Positions 16,958 through 26,583 are shown, counted from the stretch's first letter. The stretch: DNA of 64,000 bases from Deltaproteobacteria bacterium (GCA_029261835.1 JAJDAO010000078.1:1-64000); one strand, 5' to 3'. Made by a program: numbers and translations. Notes: generated from the sequence alone by a model not told the origin.

Positions 16958-17500
16958 CTACTCGCCAGCGACTCGCCAGCCGGATGCTCCGCCCCAGACC
17001 CGCACCCTCTCCGGATCGCGACAGCGCTCCGCGTATTCACGCAGCAGCCCCCCGAGCCGTGGGTGTGTGGCATCGCCGGCCAGCTCGCAGAGCGGCTCGA
17101 GCACAAAGGCTCGCTCATGGAGCCGAGGATGCGGAACCTCGAGGCCGGCTTCACTGATGCACTCGCGGCCGAAGAGAAGCAGATCCAAGTCCAGCGTGCG
17201 CGGCCCCCAGCGCACCTCATCGGCCCCGCGCCTGCGCCCCTCGGCGACCTCGATCTCGAGCATTCGCGCGAGCAACGTCCGCGCCGACAGCCTCGCCGAG
17301 AGCCACAAGACGGCATTCAGATACGGTCCCTGAGGCACGGGGCCAACCGGCTGGGTCTGATACATCCTCGAGACGCCGCACACTTCGATGCCCGGCGTCG
17401 CGGCCAGCTCCTCGCGGGCGCGTCTCAGATGGCATTCCCGCTGGCCGAGGTTCGACCCCAGGGCCACGAAGGCGCTGACTTCCGCCGTCACCGAGCCCAC
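16958..17500 (-). CDS. folK: 2-amino-4-hydroxy-6-hydroxymethyldihydropteridine diphosphokinase
   Basis: 180 residues. Transfers pyrophosphate from ATP to 6-hydroxymethyl-dihydropterin in folate synthesis. Seen: VALGSNLGQRECHLRRA at the N-terminus, SRMYQTQPVGPVPQGPYLNAV, and the signature RWGPRTLDLDLLLFG, followed by VPHPRLHERAFVLEPLCELAG. GTG at 17500 or GTG at 17491 may be the start; the latter overlaps the stop of a 33-codon upstream frame as GTGA. No other folate gene is near. Confidence 0.93.
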   Translation of the reverse strand: MGSVTAEVSAFVALGSNLGQRECHLRRAREELAATPGIEVCGVSRMYQTQPVGPVPQGPYLNAVLWLSARLSARTLLARMLEIEVAEGRRRGADEVRWGPRTLDLDLLLFGRECISEAGLEVPHPRLHERAFVLEPLCELAGDATHPRLGGLLREYAERCRDPERVRVWGGASGWRVAGE

Positions 17501-17589
17501 CGGACTGGCGAGGCGGTCGCATTCACGATCGCTTCGAGACGGCGCTCGCGTCCCGCCAGTGCGGAGTCGCTATCGGGGAGATCCGACAT
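17488..17589 (-). CDS. possible 33-residue upstream ORF coupled to folK
   Basis: ATG at 17589 opens a frame of 33 codons whose TGA overlaps the GTG at 17491 of folK by 4 nt (GTGA). The peptide is acidic at its start and then basic (ends ASPVRWAR). It has no clear ribosome site and no recognised family. It may be a translational-coupling leader or chance. Confidence 0.3.
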   Translation of the reverse strand: MSDLPDSDSALAGRERRLEAIVNATASPVRWAR

Positions 17590-17745
17590 CCGCACGAGAC
17601 TAGCTTGCCTGTCTCACGGGGTCGCACTGGGGGATGTCGCCTCTCCGTACTCGCCGGGCCGTGGCTGAGTCGGGGCGTGGGGACTGCCTCGGCGCGGCGG
17701 AGACCGCTCGACTACGCTAGCCCCCTTCGCGAAGGGATCTCCGGA

Positions 17746-18393
17746 ATGCTCTCCTCCACGCTGCTCTCCGTAAACGTCGGCCTACCCCGCACGGTGATAC
17801 ACGCTGGAGAGCAGGTGGTAACCGGAATCTACAAGGAGCCCGTGGCCGGCCCGGTTCTGGCGGCGCGGCTGGGCCTGGCGGGCGACGGCCAAGCCGATCT
17901 CTCGGTGCACGGAGGTATCCACAAGGCCGTTTACGCCTACGGCTGGTCCAATACGCTGTACTGGCGCGAAACCCTCGGGCGCAGTGATCTCGGCCACGGT
18001 GCGTTGGGCGAGAACCTGACGATCGAGGACCTCTGCGAGGATGACATCCACATCGGAGACATCCTTCGCGTCGGGAACGCCCTGCTCCAGGTCACGCAGC
18101 CACGCGAGCCCTGCTTCAAGCTCGCCCTCCGGTTCGACATGCCACGCTTGCCCAAGATCTTTCTCAAGAGCGGACGGGTGGGCTGCTATCTGAAGGTTCT
18201 CGAGGAGGGCACATTGCAGGCGGGCGACGCGGTGAAGGTCGTGCGCCCCGATCCCGCAGCGCTGTCGGTGAAGACTCTCAGTGAACTGCGCCATTTCGAC
18301 AAGCAGAACCTGGCAGGGGCGCGACGAGCACTCGAAGTCGAGGCTCTCTCCCCCTCCTGGCGCACGGCCTTGCAGGAACGGCTGGTGCGCTAG
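17746..18393 (+). CDS. MOSC domain-containing protein (YiiM-like)
   Basis: 215 residues from ATG 17746, which has AAGGGA upstream; an open frame extends to 17605 but lacks family features. MOSC hallmarks: LAGDGQADLSVHGGIHKAVYAY, ALGENLTIE, IGDILRVGNALLQVTQPREPCFKLALRF (the EPC motif holds the conserved reactive Cys) and a C-terminal helix pair. MOSC proteins carry sulfur or molybdenum-cofactor-linked reductions, for example of N-hydroxylated compounds. The gene lies 34 nt upstream of the aminotransferase and may be cotranscribed with the aminotransferase-LuxE-LuxC set. An N-hydroxy compound link is only speculation. Confidence 0.85.
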   Translation: MLSSTLLSVNVGLPRTVIHAGEQVVTGIYKEPVAGPVLAARLGLAGDGQADLSVHGGIHKAVYAYGWSNTLYWRETLGRSDLGHGALGENLTIEDLCEDDIHIGDILRVGNALLQVTQPREPCFKLALRFDMPRLPKIFLKSGRVGCYLKVLEEGTLQAGDAVKVVRPDPAALSVKTLSELRHFDKQNLAGARRALEVEALSPSWRTALQERLVR

Positions 18394-18427
18394 CGGGGCG
18401 CGCCGCAGACCGCGATACGCGGCTACA

Positions 18428-19765
18428 ATGCGCGCCATGGCCGCCATCACCACCGTGCCTGGCCGGGAATCGCTGCGGCCGGATCTCCTTACGCCTGTTC
18501 CGGGGCCCGCTTCTCGAGCCCTGGCCGAGCGGCTGGCGCGCGTGGAGAGCCGCAACGTGACCGCACTCTCTCCGACTCCGCCCATCTTCTGGCAGCGGGC
18601 GTCCGGCGCAAACGTTTGGGATGTCGACGGCAACCGCTTCGTCGACCTCACCGCTGCATTTGGCGTAGCGAACGCGGGGCACAGCCACCCACGCGTGGTG
18701 GATGCGGTGGGGGGGCAGGCCGCGACCCTGATGCACGGGATGGGGGACGTGCAGCCGGCAGCGGTCAAGGTCGAGCTGCTCGAAGCACTGGTGCGCCGCT
18801 TTCCCGGCGCGCAGCCGGCACGGGCGGTGCTGGGCTCTTCCGGGTCCGACGCTGTCGAGAGCGCGCTCAAGACAGCCCTGCTCGCCCGGGGAGATCCCGG
18901 CGTGCTCGCCTTTGAGGGCGCCTATCACGGTCTCGCCCTCGGAGCACTCGACACGACCTGGCGGCCGGACTTGCGCGATCCCTTCGCGGCCAGGCTGCCG
19001 GACGCCACGCTCTTCGCACGCTTCGGTGACCTGGACGACGTCCGGCTGCGCGGCCGCGAAGCCCGTTGCGCGGGAAGACCGCTGAGCGCCGTTCTCGTCG
19101 AGCCCATCCAGGGACGCGGTGGGGAGCGAGTACCGCCCGAAGGCTTTCTCCGCGGCCTGCGAGAGCTGTGCGACGCCGAGGGGTGGTTGTTGGTGGTCGA
19201 CGAGATCTACACCGGCTTCGGTCGCACGGGCCGTTGGTTCGCGTGCGAGCACGAAGACGTCGTGCCGGACCTGCTGTGCGTCGGCAAGGGACTCGCGTCC
19301 GGCATGCCGATCTCCGCCTGCTTGGGCAAGGAGCATGTGATGGATGCTTGGCCAGTCTCGTGCGGTGAGGCGCTCCACACGCAGACATTTCTCGGGCATC
19401 CGGTGGGCTGCGCGGCCGCGTTGGCCTCCATGGCGGTGATCGAGGAGGAGGGTCTGGTCGGCCGGTCCGCCCGGCTGGGTGCGATGGCACTCGAGCGGCT
19501 GACAGTCGGCCTGCGAGATGTCCCCCGCGTTTCACAAGTAAGGGGTATGGGGCTCATGCTCGGCGTCGAGTGCGTGAGTGCCGATTCGGCCCGGAGCGCC
19601 TGCCTCGGTGCTCTGCGAAGGGGCGTGGTGCTGCTCCGGTCCGGAGACGACGGACGGGTCTTGTCCATCACGCCACCACTCTGCATCGGCGACGACGCCT
19701 TGACTTTCGGCCTCGATGTCCTGGTAGAGCTGCTGACGGACGACCGGATGGAGCAAGACGCGTGA
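18428..19765 (+). CDS. class III PLP-dependent aminotransferase
   Basis: 445 residues from ATG 18428 (ATG 18437 possible). Fold type I: GSSGSDAVESALKTALLA, FEGAYHGLALGALDTT, VEPIQGRGGERVPPEGFLRGLRELCD, PLP aspartate Asp258 in VVDEIYTGFGRTG and Schiff-base Lys287 in CVGKGLASGMPIS. This is the omega-aminotransferase group (4-aminobutyrate, acetylornithine and amine:pyruvate types), which interconverts aldehydes/semialdehydes and primary amines. Its stop overlaps the LuxE-like start (GTGA) and that gene overlaps LuxC, so all three are translated together. The context suggests it aminates the aldehyde made by LuxC; the substrate is unproven. Confidence 0.88.
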   Translation: MRAMAAITTVPGRESLRPDLLTPVPGPASRALAERLARVESRNVTALSPTPPIFWQRASGANVWDVDGNRFVDLTAAFGVANAGHSHPRVVDAVGGQAATLMHGMGDVQPAAVKVELLEALVRRFPGAQPARAVLGSSGSDAVESALKTALLARGDPGVLAFEGAYHGLALGALDTTWRPDLRDPFAARLPDATLFARFGDLDDVRLRGREARCAGRPLSAVLVEPIQGRGGERVPPEGFLRGLRELCDAEGWLLVVDEIYTGFGRTGRWFACEHEDVVPDLLCVGKGLASGMPISACLGKEHVMDAWPVSCGEALHTQTFLGHPVGCAAALASMAVIEEEGLVGRSARLGAMALERLTVGLRDVPRVSQVRGMGLMLGVECVSADSARSACLGALRRGVVLLRSGDDGRVLSITPPLCIGDDALTFGLDVLVELLTDDRMEQDA

Positions 19766-20883
19766 TTGCCGAGGGGCGTGCAGCCATCGAGGCAGAGCTG
19801 CTGGCCTGGATGCGAGAAGGCGCGTGGTGCGAGGATGAGGAGCGCTTCGATCGACTGGCGCGCGCGCTATTCGCCTTCCAGCGATCAAGCTGCACCACCT
19901 ATCGCCGCTTCTGCGAGACGCGCGGAAGAACAGTGGAGAATGTGGCGAGCTGGCGCGACATCCCCGCCGTGCCGACCGGTGCCTTCAAGGAAATGCGGCT
20001 GCGCTGCTTCGCGAGTGAGCGAACCCAGATGGTCTTTCGCACCAGCGGTACGAGCGGCCAGCGACGTGGTGAGCTCCACCTCGACACGCTTGAGATCTAC
20101 GAAGCGTCACTCTGGCGAACGCTGCAAGAACTGCTCTTCCCGGACCTGGGTGACAGCCGCCGGCCGCCGGCAATCCGCGTTCTCGCACCCTCGCCCCTCG
20201 AAGCGCCGGAGTCTTCGCTGTCGTACATGCTCAGCTGCCTGCTGCAGCGTTTGGGCTCCCCGCGCAGCGGCTTCGACATCGTACAGGGAACCGTTCGCGT
20301 GGATGGACTGATTGCGGCCATCCAGGCGGCGGGCGACAACGACGAGTCGTTGGCCCTCTGCGGCACGGCCTTCGCGTTCGTTCACTTGCTCGAGGCGCTC
20401 GAGAAGAGAGGAATCGAGCTGCACTGTCCTGAGGGCTCACGCATCATGGAGACAGGCGGTTTCAAGGGGCGATCGCGCGAGCTGCCGAGAGCGGAGCTCT
20501 ACGCGCTGCTCAGCGCCCGACTCGGGGTGCCGGAGCACCGCATCGTGAACCAGTACGGCATGACGGAGCTCGGTAGTCAATTCTACGACTCGGTATTGAT
20601 CGATCCGTCGGGACCGCGCCGCAAGCTCGGACCCCCTTGGACCCGCGTGCGTCTGATCGACCCGGAGAGCGGCCGCGAGGTCGCGGGGGACGCGGCGGGC
20701 ATGGTGGTGATCCACGACCTGGCCAACACCGGCAGTGTGGCGGCGATCCAGTCGGCAGACGTCGCCCGACGCGTGCTGTCCGATGCGGGTGAGCAGCTCG
20801 GTTTCGAGCTTCTCGGACGGGAGCCGGGGGCCGAGGCGCGTGGCTGCTCGATCGCGGCGGACAGCATGTTGGCCCGTGAGTGA
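19762..20883 (+). CDS. LuxE-like acyl-protein synthetase
   Basis: 373 residues from GTG 19762 (GTGA overlap with the aminotransferase stop). Adenylate-forming LuxE family: FRTSGTSGQRRGELHLD with the ATP-binding TSGTSG (94-99), ETGGFKGRSRELPRAELY, NQYGMTELGSQFYD (about 263-276) and a late GRxPG-E-RGCS segment with Cys362, placed like the acyl-carrying cysteine near the C-terminus of Vibrio LuxE. It would activate a carboxylic acid with ATP and pass the acyl group via this Cys to the LuxC-like reductase. No luxA/luxB are present, so the role is aldehyde supply for something other than light. Confidence 0.87.
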   Translation: MIAEGRAAIEAELLAWMREGAWCEDEERFDRLARALFAFQRSSCTTYRRFCETRGRTVENVASWRDIPAVPTGAFKEMRLRCFASERTQMVFRTSGTSGQRRGELHLDTLEIYEASLWRTLQELLFPDLGDSRRPPAIRVLAPSPLEAPESSLSYMLSCLLQRLGSPRSGFDIVQGTVRVDGLIAAIQAAGDNDESLALCGTAFAFVHLLEALEKRGIELHCPEGSRIMETGGFKGRSRELPRAELYALLSARLGVPEHRIVNQYGMTELGSQFYDSVLIDPSGPRRKLGPPWTRVRLIDPESGREVAGDAAGMVVIHDLANTGSVAAIQSADVARRVLSDAGEQLGFELLGREPGAEARGCSIAADSMLARE

Positions 20884-22195
20884 CGCGGTGAAGCATAGAA
20901 CCGACGAGGATCTCGCGAGGCTCGAGCTCGCCAAGAGCCGCCTCGCGGTGGCACGTGGCGCCCTACTCGAGCGAAGTGACGAAGAGCTGCTCGAGTCGCT
21001 CTGCCGAGTTCTCGAGTTGTGGCGGGATCCCAACTCGCGTTGGCGGCGGAGACTCCTGGCGGAGCACCCCGATCGAGCGGGCTTCAGCAGCCAGATCGTT
21101 CGCTTGGGACTCGAGCTCGGGCTCCAGCATTGGAGCGGCCAAGCGCTGCGCGAGATGCTGGAGCGGGAGCTAGCGCCGCAGCTCGCAGGCGGCGGGCGCG
21201 CGGTCTCGCCCTTCCCCCTGACAAGTGTTCTGCTAGCGGGCTCGATCCCGATGCCCAGCCTGCTTCAATGCCTGCTGCCCCTCGTTCTGCGCTCGCCCAT
21301 CTTGGTACGCAGCGCCTCACGCGATCCCGTGACCGCGAGGCTATTGGCTGGCTCCATCGCAGAGGTGGATGCGGAGCTGGGCCGCTGTATCGAGATCGTC
21401 TCTTTCCGGAGCGACAACCGACGCTGTCTAAGCAGCTTCCTGGCAGCCGACTGCGTCGTCGCGAGCGGATGCGACGACACGATTGGCGAGGTTTCGCGCG
21501 CGATTGGAGCTGGCCAGCGTTTCGTGGGCTACGGCCACAAGCTGTCGGTCGCGGTCGTGGGGCAGGGCGCCACCCGCGGACAGGGGCTCGCGGAGCTGGT
21601 GTCCGGGTTGTCGTTGGACATCGCTCTCTGGGATCAGCTCGGCTGCCTCTCTCCGCTGGCGGTGTTCGTGATCGACGACGACGCGAGCACCGCTGTGGCC
21701 CGCGTGGGCGAAGCCCTCTGCGCTGAGCTGGCGCTGCGCCAGCGGGAGCTACCCCGCGGCGATATCGACGCGGCGAGCGCTGCCGCCATCTCGCACGAGC
21801 GCAGCGAGGCGGAAATGCGCTCCGCCAGCGGACGCCGCGTATCGCTCCACTGCAGCGAGAGAACACTGTTTAGCGTGATCTGCGAAGATGACGCGGTCTG
21901 GCGCCCCGCACCCCTGCATCGCTTCGTACGCGTACACCCGCTGGCGAACGGCGGTGAGCTGATCGCCGCGCTGCAACCACTGGCCCGACAGCTCGCCGGA
22001 GTGGCACTCGCGGGCTTTGGCGATTCACGCTCCGCTTCGGATTCTTCGGCGGTTCTCACGCAGGGGCTCGTGAGGTTGGGCGCCTCGCGGGTGTGTAGGC
22101 CGGGCAGGCTTCAGGCACCGCCGCTGGCGTGGCGACGCGATGGGCTACCCGTGGTGCTTCCGCTGGCGCGCTTCAGTGATCTGGAAGCCCGCTGA
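20876..22195 (+). CDS. LuxC-like acyl-CoA reductase
   Basis: 439 residues from GTG 20876, overlapping the LuxE-like stop by 8 nt. Aldehyde-dehydrogenase-like LuxC family: LAGSIPMPSLLQCLLP, FLAADCVVASGCDDTIGEVS, RFVGYGHKLSVAVVG and the catalytic thiol Cys257 in WDQLGCLSPLAVFV, matching the GCLSP motif of fatty-acyl reductases. It reduces a protein- or CoA-bound acyl group to aldehyde with NADPH. With the preceding LuxE-like and aminotransferase genes it makes a compact acid to aldehyde to amine module. The C-terminal region (about 320-439) is less conserved. Confidence 0.87.
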   Translation: MSDAVKHRTDEDLARLELAKSRLAVARGALLERSDEELLESLCRVLELWRDPNSRWRRRLLAEHPDRAGFSSQIVRLGLELGLQHWSGQALREMLERELAPQLAGGGRAVSPFPLTSVLLAGSIPMPSLLQCLLPLVLRSPILVRSASRDPVTARLLAGSIAEVDAELGRCIEIVSFRSDNRRCLSSFLAADCVVASGCDDTIGEVSRAIGAGQRFVGYGHKLSVAVVGQGATRGQGLAELVSGLSLDIALWDQLGCLSPLAVFVIDDDASTAVARVGEALCAELALRQRELPRGDIDAASAAAISHERSEAEMRSASGRRVSLHCSERTLFSVICEDDAVWRPAPLHRFVRVHPLANGGELIAALQPLARQLAGVALAGFGDSRSASDSSAVLTQGLVRLGASRVCRPGRLQAPPLAWRRDGLPVVLPLARFSDLEAR

Positions 22196-22323
22196 GGCAT
22201 TCGCGGTCTCCCGAGCTGAGTGACGCTGCGCAGGACCCTCTCCCGAGGTCACCCATTTCACCGAAGAGGGAGCTGGTGCCGGGCGCGCGTTGCCACACGG
22301 GCCGGCGAGAATCATCATAAACT

Positions 22324-22347
22324 GCTGAAATCAATAGGACTTTCAGC
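22324..22347. promoter_or_regulatory. inverted repeat upstream of the suf regulator
   Basis: GCTGAAA (22324-22330) and TTTCAGC (22341-22347) are perfect 7-bp arms around a 10-nt spacer. Lies 35 bp upstream of the predicted promoter; could be an activator or repressor site. Confidence 0.45.
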
Positions 22348-22381
22348 ATTCTCGCCGAAACTGAACAAATGTGGTCCCATA

Positions 22382-22410
22382 TTTACAGAACCAATTCGGT
22401 CCGATATCCT
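22382..22410 (+). promoter_or_regulatory. suf promoter with overlapping IscR/SufR-like operator
   Basis: TTTACA (22382-22387), 17-nt spacer, TATCCT (22405-22410), about 41 nt before the regulator ATG. The segment 22383-22407, read on the minus strand as ATATCGGACC-GAATT-GGTTCTGTAA, fits the partly symmetric 25-bp type-1 IscR pattern (ATA..(N)GAC......GT...TA). It covers the -35 to -10 region, as expected for autorepression by the Rrf2 protein encoded next. Confidence 0.6.
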
Positions 22411-22457
22411 CCGGCAGCCTGGTCATACGAGGTGCACGCCGAGAGTGAGGCCCGAAG

Positions 22458-22955
22458 ATGTTTCGACTGAGCAAGATCACCGACTATGGAATCGTCCTGC
22501 TCGCCCATCTCGCCAAGCGGGCGCCGGGGCTGGGCACCCAGGCCACCTCCCACAACGCACGTGAACTCGCGAGCGAGGTCGACCTCCCCGTACCGGTCGT
22601 GAGCAAGATTCTGAAGTCGCTCACGCGAGCGGGCGTACTGGAATCGCATCGCGGCGCCAAGGGTGGCTACTCGCTGGCACGGCGACCGGAGGATTTGAGC
22701 GTAGTCGAGATGATCACGGCACTCGACGGCCCGGTGGCGCTGACCCAGTGCAACATGGGCACGGAGGTCTGCGAGCACGAGGGCAGCTGTGCGGTCCGCA
22801 ATCCGTGGCAGGTGATCAACCAAGTCGTCCGGTACTCACTTTCGGGTGTAACGCTGGCCGATCTCATCAATCCGTCCTTTTCCGCCCAGCATGCCCCGCT
22901 GTCCAGTCTCGGCCGCTATATGCAGGGCGAGCCGCCGAGGTCCCGGGTTTCATAA
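22458..22955 (+). CDS. Rrf2-family Fe-S regulator of the suf operon
   Basis: 165 residues. Winged-helix Rrf2 N-terminus (FRLSKITDYGIVLLAHLAK, then SKILKSLTRAGVLESHRGAKGGYSLARRPEDLSVVEMI) followed by the three cluster-ligand cysteines in a CNMGTEVCEHEGSC spacing. This fits the 'SUF system Fe-S cluster assembly transcriptional activator/repressor' group, which senses [2Fe-2S] status. The 3' end overlaps sufB by one base (TAATG), so regulator and operon are cotranscribed, and the IscR-like site in front supports autoregulation. Not E. coli IscR itself; the cysteine spacing and C-terminus differ. Confidence 0.9.
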   Translation: MFRLSKITDYGIVLLAHLAKRAPGLGTQATSHNARELASEVDLPVPVVSKILKSLTRAGVLESHRGAKGGYSLARRPEDLSVVEMITALDGPVALTQCNMGTEVCEHEGSCAVRNPWQVINQVVRYSLSGVTLADLINPSFSAQHAPLSSLGRYMQGEPPRSRVS

Positions 22956-24418
22956 TGGCCAACTCCAATCCCGATATCGAAAAGCTGACCGGCGAGGAAT
23001 ACAAGTACGGCTTCGTGACCGACATCGAGGCTGAGCAGCTTCCGCCCGGTCTGGACGAAACGGTCGTTCGCACGATCTCGGCAAAGAAAGAGGAGCCCGA
23101 GTGGCTGCTCGACTTCCGCCTCAAGGCACTCGCACGCTTTCTCGAGATGCTCGAGGCGAAGCAAGAGCCGACCTGGGCGATGGTCGACTATTCGCCGATC
23201 GACTATCAGAACGTCATCTACTACTCCGCCCCCAAACCCAAGCCGGAGCTCGAAAGTCTCGATGAGGTGGACCCGGAGCTTCTCCGAACCTATGAGAAAC
23301 TCGGCATCTCGCTGCAAGAGCAGAAGCGACTGACGGGTGTCAAGGTGGCGGTGGACGCTGTTTTCGACAGCGTTTCAGTGGCGACGACCTTCAAGGAAGA
23401 GCTGGAGAAGCAGGGCATCATCTTCTGCTCCTTCTCGGACGCCGTGCAGAACCATCCGGCACTGGTCAAGCGCTACTTGGGCAGTGTCGTGCCCTACTCG
23501 GACAACTTCTTCGCCACGCTGAATTCCGCGGTCTTCAGCGATGGCTCGTTCGCCTACATTCCGAGGGGCGTCCACTGCCCGATGGAGCTGTCCACGTACT
23601 TCCGCATCAACTCGGCGGGCACCGGACAATTCGAGCGGACTCTACTCGTGGCCGACGAAGGCGCCTCGGTAAGCTACCTCGAGGGCTGCACAGCGCCGAT
23701 GCGGGATGAGAACCAGCTCCACGCAGCGGTGGTGGAGCTCGTCGCGCTCGACGACGCCAGCATCAAGTACTCGACAGTGCAGAACTGGTACCCGGGTGAC
23801 AAGAACGGCGTCGGTGGCATCTACAACTTCGTGACAAAACGGGGTGCATGCCGAGGCCGACGCTCGAAGATCTCTTGGACGCAGGTCGAAACGGGCTCCG
23901 CGATCACTTGGAAGTACCCGAGCTGCATTCTGCAGGGTGATGAGTCCGTGGGCGAGTTCTATTCAGTAGCGATGACGAACAACGCTCAGCAGGCCGATAC
24001 GGGTACGAAGATGATTCACATCGGAAAGAACACCCGGAGCACCATCATCTCGAAAGGAATCTCAGCCGGTCGAGGGCAGCAGTCCTACCGCGGGCTGGTA
24101 AGGATCGGACCGAAGGCGAGGGAGGCGCGCAACTACTCACAGTGCGACTCGCTTCTGATCGGTGACGAATGTGGAGCCCACACGTTTCCCTACCTCGAGG
24201 TGAAGAACGCCACGGCGACCGTGGAGCACGAGGCCACCACGTCGAAGATCGGAGATGAGCAGCTCTTCTTCTGTCGCCAGCGCGGACTCTCCGAGGAGGA
24301 CGCAGTCTCGATGATCGTGAACGGTTTCTGCAAAGAGGTGCTGCGCGAGCTTCCAATGGAGTTCGCGGTAGAGGCCCAGAATCTCCTGGCCGTGAGTCTC
24401 GAGGGGAGCGTGGGCTGA
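22955..24418 (+). CDS. sufB: Fe-S cluster assembly scaffold SufB
   Basis: 487 residues from the ATG at 22955 (TAATG overlap with the regulator); a longer frame to 22748 is antifunctional overlap. With SufC and SufD it forms the SufBC2D scaffold for de novo [4Fe-4S] assembly in the cytosol. Seen: EEYKYGFVTDIE start, VKRYLGSVVPYSDNFFATLNSAVFSDGSF, YIPRGVHCPMELSTYFRIN, ISAGRGQQSYRGLV and the conserved ECGAHTFPYLEVKNATATVEHEATTSKI with the functional Cys and Glu/His region. Length is normal. First structural gene of the operon. Confidence 0.96.
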   Translation: MANSNPDIEKLTGEEYKYGFVTDIEAEQLPPGLDETVVRTISAKKEEPEWLLDFRLKALARFLEMLEAKQEPTWAMVDYSPIDYQNVIYYSAPKPKPELESLDEVDPELLRTYEKLGISLQEQKRLTGVKVAVDAVFDSVSVATTFKEELEKQGIIFCSFSDAVQNHPALVKRYLGSVVPYSDNFFATLNSAVFSDGSFAYIPRGVHCPMELSTYFRINSAGTGQFERTLLVADEGASVSYLEGCTAPMRDENQLHAAVVELVALDDASIKYSTVQNWYPGDKNGVGGIYNFVTKRGACRGRRSKISWTQVETGSAITWKYPSCILQGDESVGEFYSVAMTNNAQQADTGTKMIHIGKNTRSTIISKGISAGRGQQSYRGLVRIGPKAREARNYSQCDSLLIGDECGAHTFPYLEVKNATATVEHEATTSKIGDEQLFFCRQRGLSEEDAVSMIVNGFCKEVLRELPMEFAVEAQNLLAVSLEGSVG

Positions 24419-24451
24419 CGTCGACCGACGAATCAGCGTCCGAGGATCAAC

Positions 24452-25212
<761 letters not shown>

Positions 25213-25216
<4 letters not shown>

Positions 25217-26583
25217 TGAGTCGCTCGAGTAGCACAGGCGACGACGAGCGCCCGCTGGGGACACGGCACTATCTCGAGCGCTTCGCGCGTGCCGCCCAGC
25301 ACCGGGCTGGCCCGGGCTGGCTCGAGACTCTGCGAGGGGAAGCCATTGCGAGCTTCGCGGAGATCGGCTTCCCCACCCGCAGACTGGAGGAGTGGCGCTA
25401 TACGAGCACCGCTCCCATCGAGCGCGTCGCATTCGAGCTGCCCGAGAGCGATCGATCCGCCCCAACACCCGAGGAGCTTGCTGAAATCGCACCCTGTGCG
25501 AGCCAGGCATGGCGTGCGGTGTTTGTCGACGGGCGACTTTGCGCGGAGCGCTCAGTGCTGCCTGCGGATTCTGGCGGACTGCGGATCGACTCCCTCGCAG
25601 ATGCACTCGCAGGCGGGGAAGGGGAGGCGCTCGTGGCGGCGCACCTGGCCCGCCAGGCCCCGTTCAAGAACGACGCCTTCACGGCCCTCAACACCGCCTT
25701 CATGGAAGACGGCGCGCTAGTCGAAATCCCGCCGGGATGGCAAGAGGAGCGACCCCTATACCTGCTCTTCGTATCAACGGGCAATGAAACGATCAGTCAC
25801 CCCCGCACGCTGGTGATCGCACGCCCCGGGAGCCGGGCGACGTTGATCCAAGATCATGTCTCACTCGACTCCGGAACTCGCTTCAGCAACGCCGTCTGCG
25901 AAGTACTCGCCGAGGAGAACGCGGCACTCGATCTGGTTCTCATACAGCGGGAGAATGCGCAAAGCTATCATGTCTCGAATCTGCAGGCTGTGCAGGAGCG
26001 GGACAGTCGCGTCGCGCTCCACACCATCACGCTCGGCGGGGCGCTGGTACGCAACGAGCTCGGGCTAATGCTTGCCGCGCCGGGAGCCGAGGCTGATCTG
26101 CGCGGGCTCTTCCTGGGCGGGAGTCGACGACACATCGACAACCACACACTGGTCGACCATGCCGTGCCGCACTGCACGAGTCGCCAGCTCTACAAGGGCA
26201 TCCTGGGCGGGCACGCACGCGGTGTCTTCCGAGGTCGCGTGATCGTGCGACCCGACGCCCAGAAGTCCGACGCGCTCCAATCCAATCCCAACCTCCTGCT
26301 GGCCAACCAGGCCGAGATCAACACCAAGCCCCAGCTGGAGATCCGTGCAGACGATGTCAAGTGCAGCCACGGATCGACGATCGGACAGCTCGACCGGGAG
26401 GCTCTCTTCTACCTCCGTTCCCGCGGCGTAGAAGAACGCGCGGCGCGCATGCTTCTCACCCGCGGCTTTGCGGCGGAAATCGCCGCGGGACTGCCCCTCG
26501 AGAGCTTGTCGGGCTGGGCGAGACAGCTCGTGGATAGCGCCGTCGAGACCCTGACTGCGGACATGGAAGGGAGCGAGACGTGA
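25213..26583 (+). CDS. sufD: Fe-S cluster assembly protein SufD
   Basis: 456 residues, partner of SufB and SufC. N-terminal helical segment with RRLEEWRYTSTAPIER, then the right-handed beta-helix with FTALNTAFMEDGALVEIPPG, HVSLDSGTRFSNAV and a C-terminal NTKPQLEIRADDVKCSHGSTIGQLDREALFYLRSRG, which includes the conserved His of the SufB-SufD interface. The N-terminal 100 residues are variable, as usual. Overlaps sufC (ATGA) and sufS (GTGA). Confidence 0.95.

Noticed and set aside
9488..22195. A lux bioluminescence system (LLM luciferase-like enzyme plus LuxC and LuxE)
   Set aside because: The LLM enzyme is of the F420/Mer-like branch, is alone (no LuxA/LuxB pair), lies on the other strand and is about 8 kb from the LuxE/LuxC genes.
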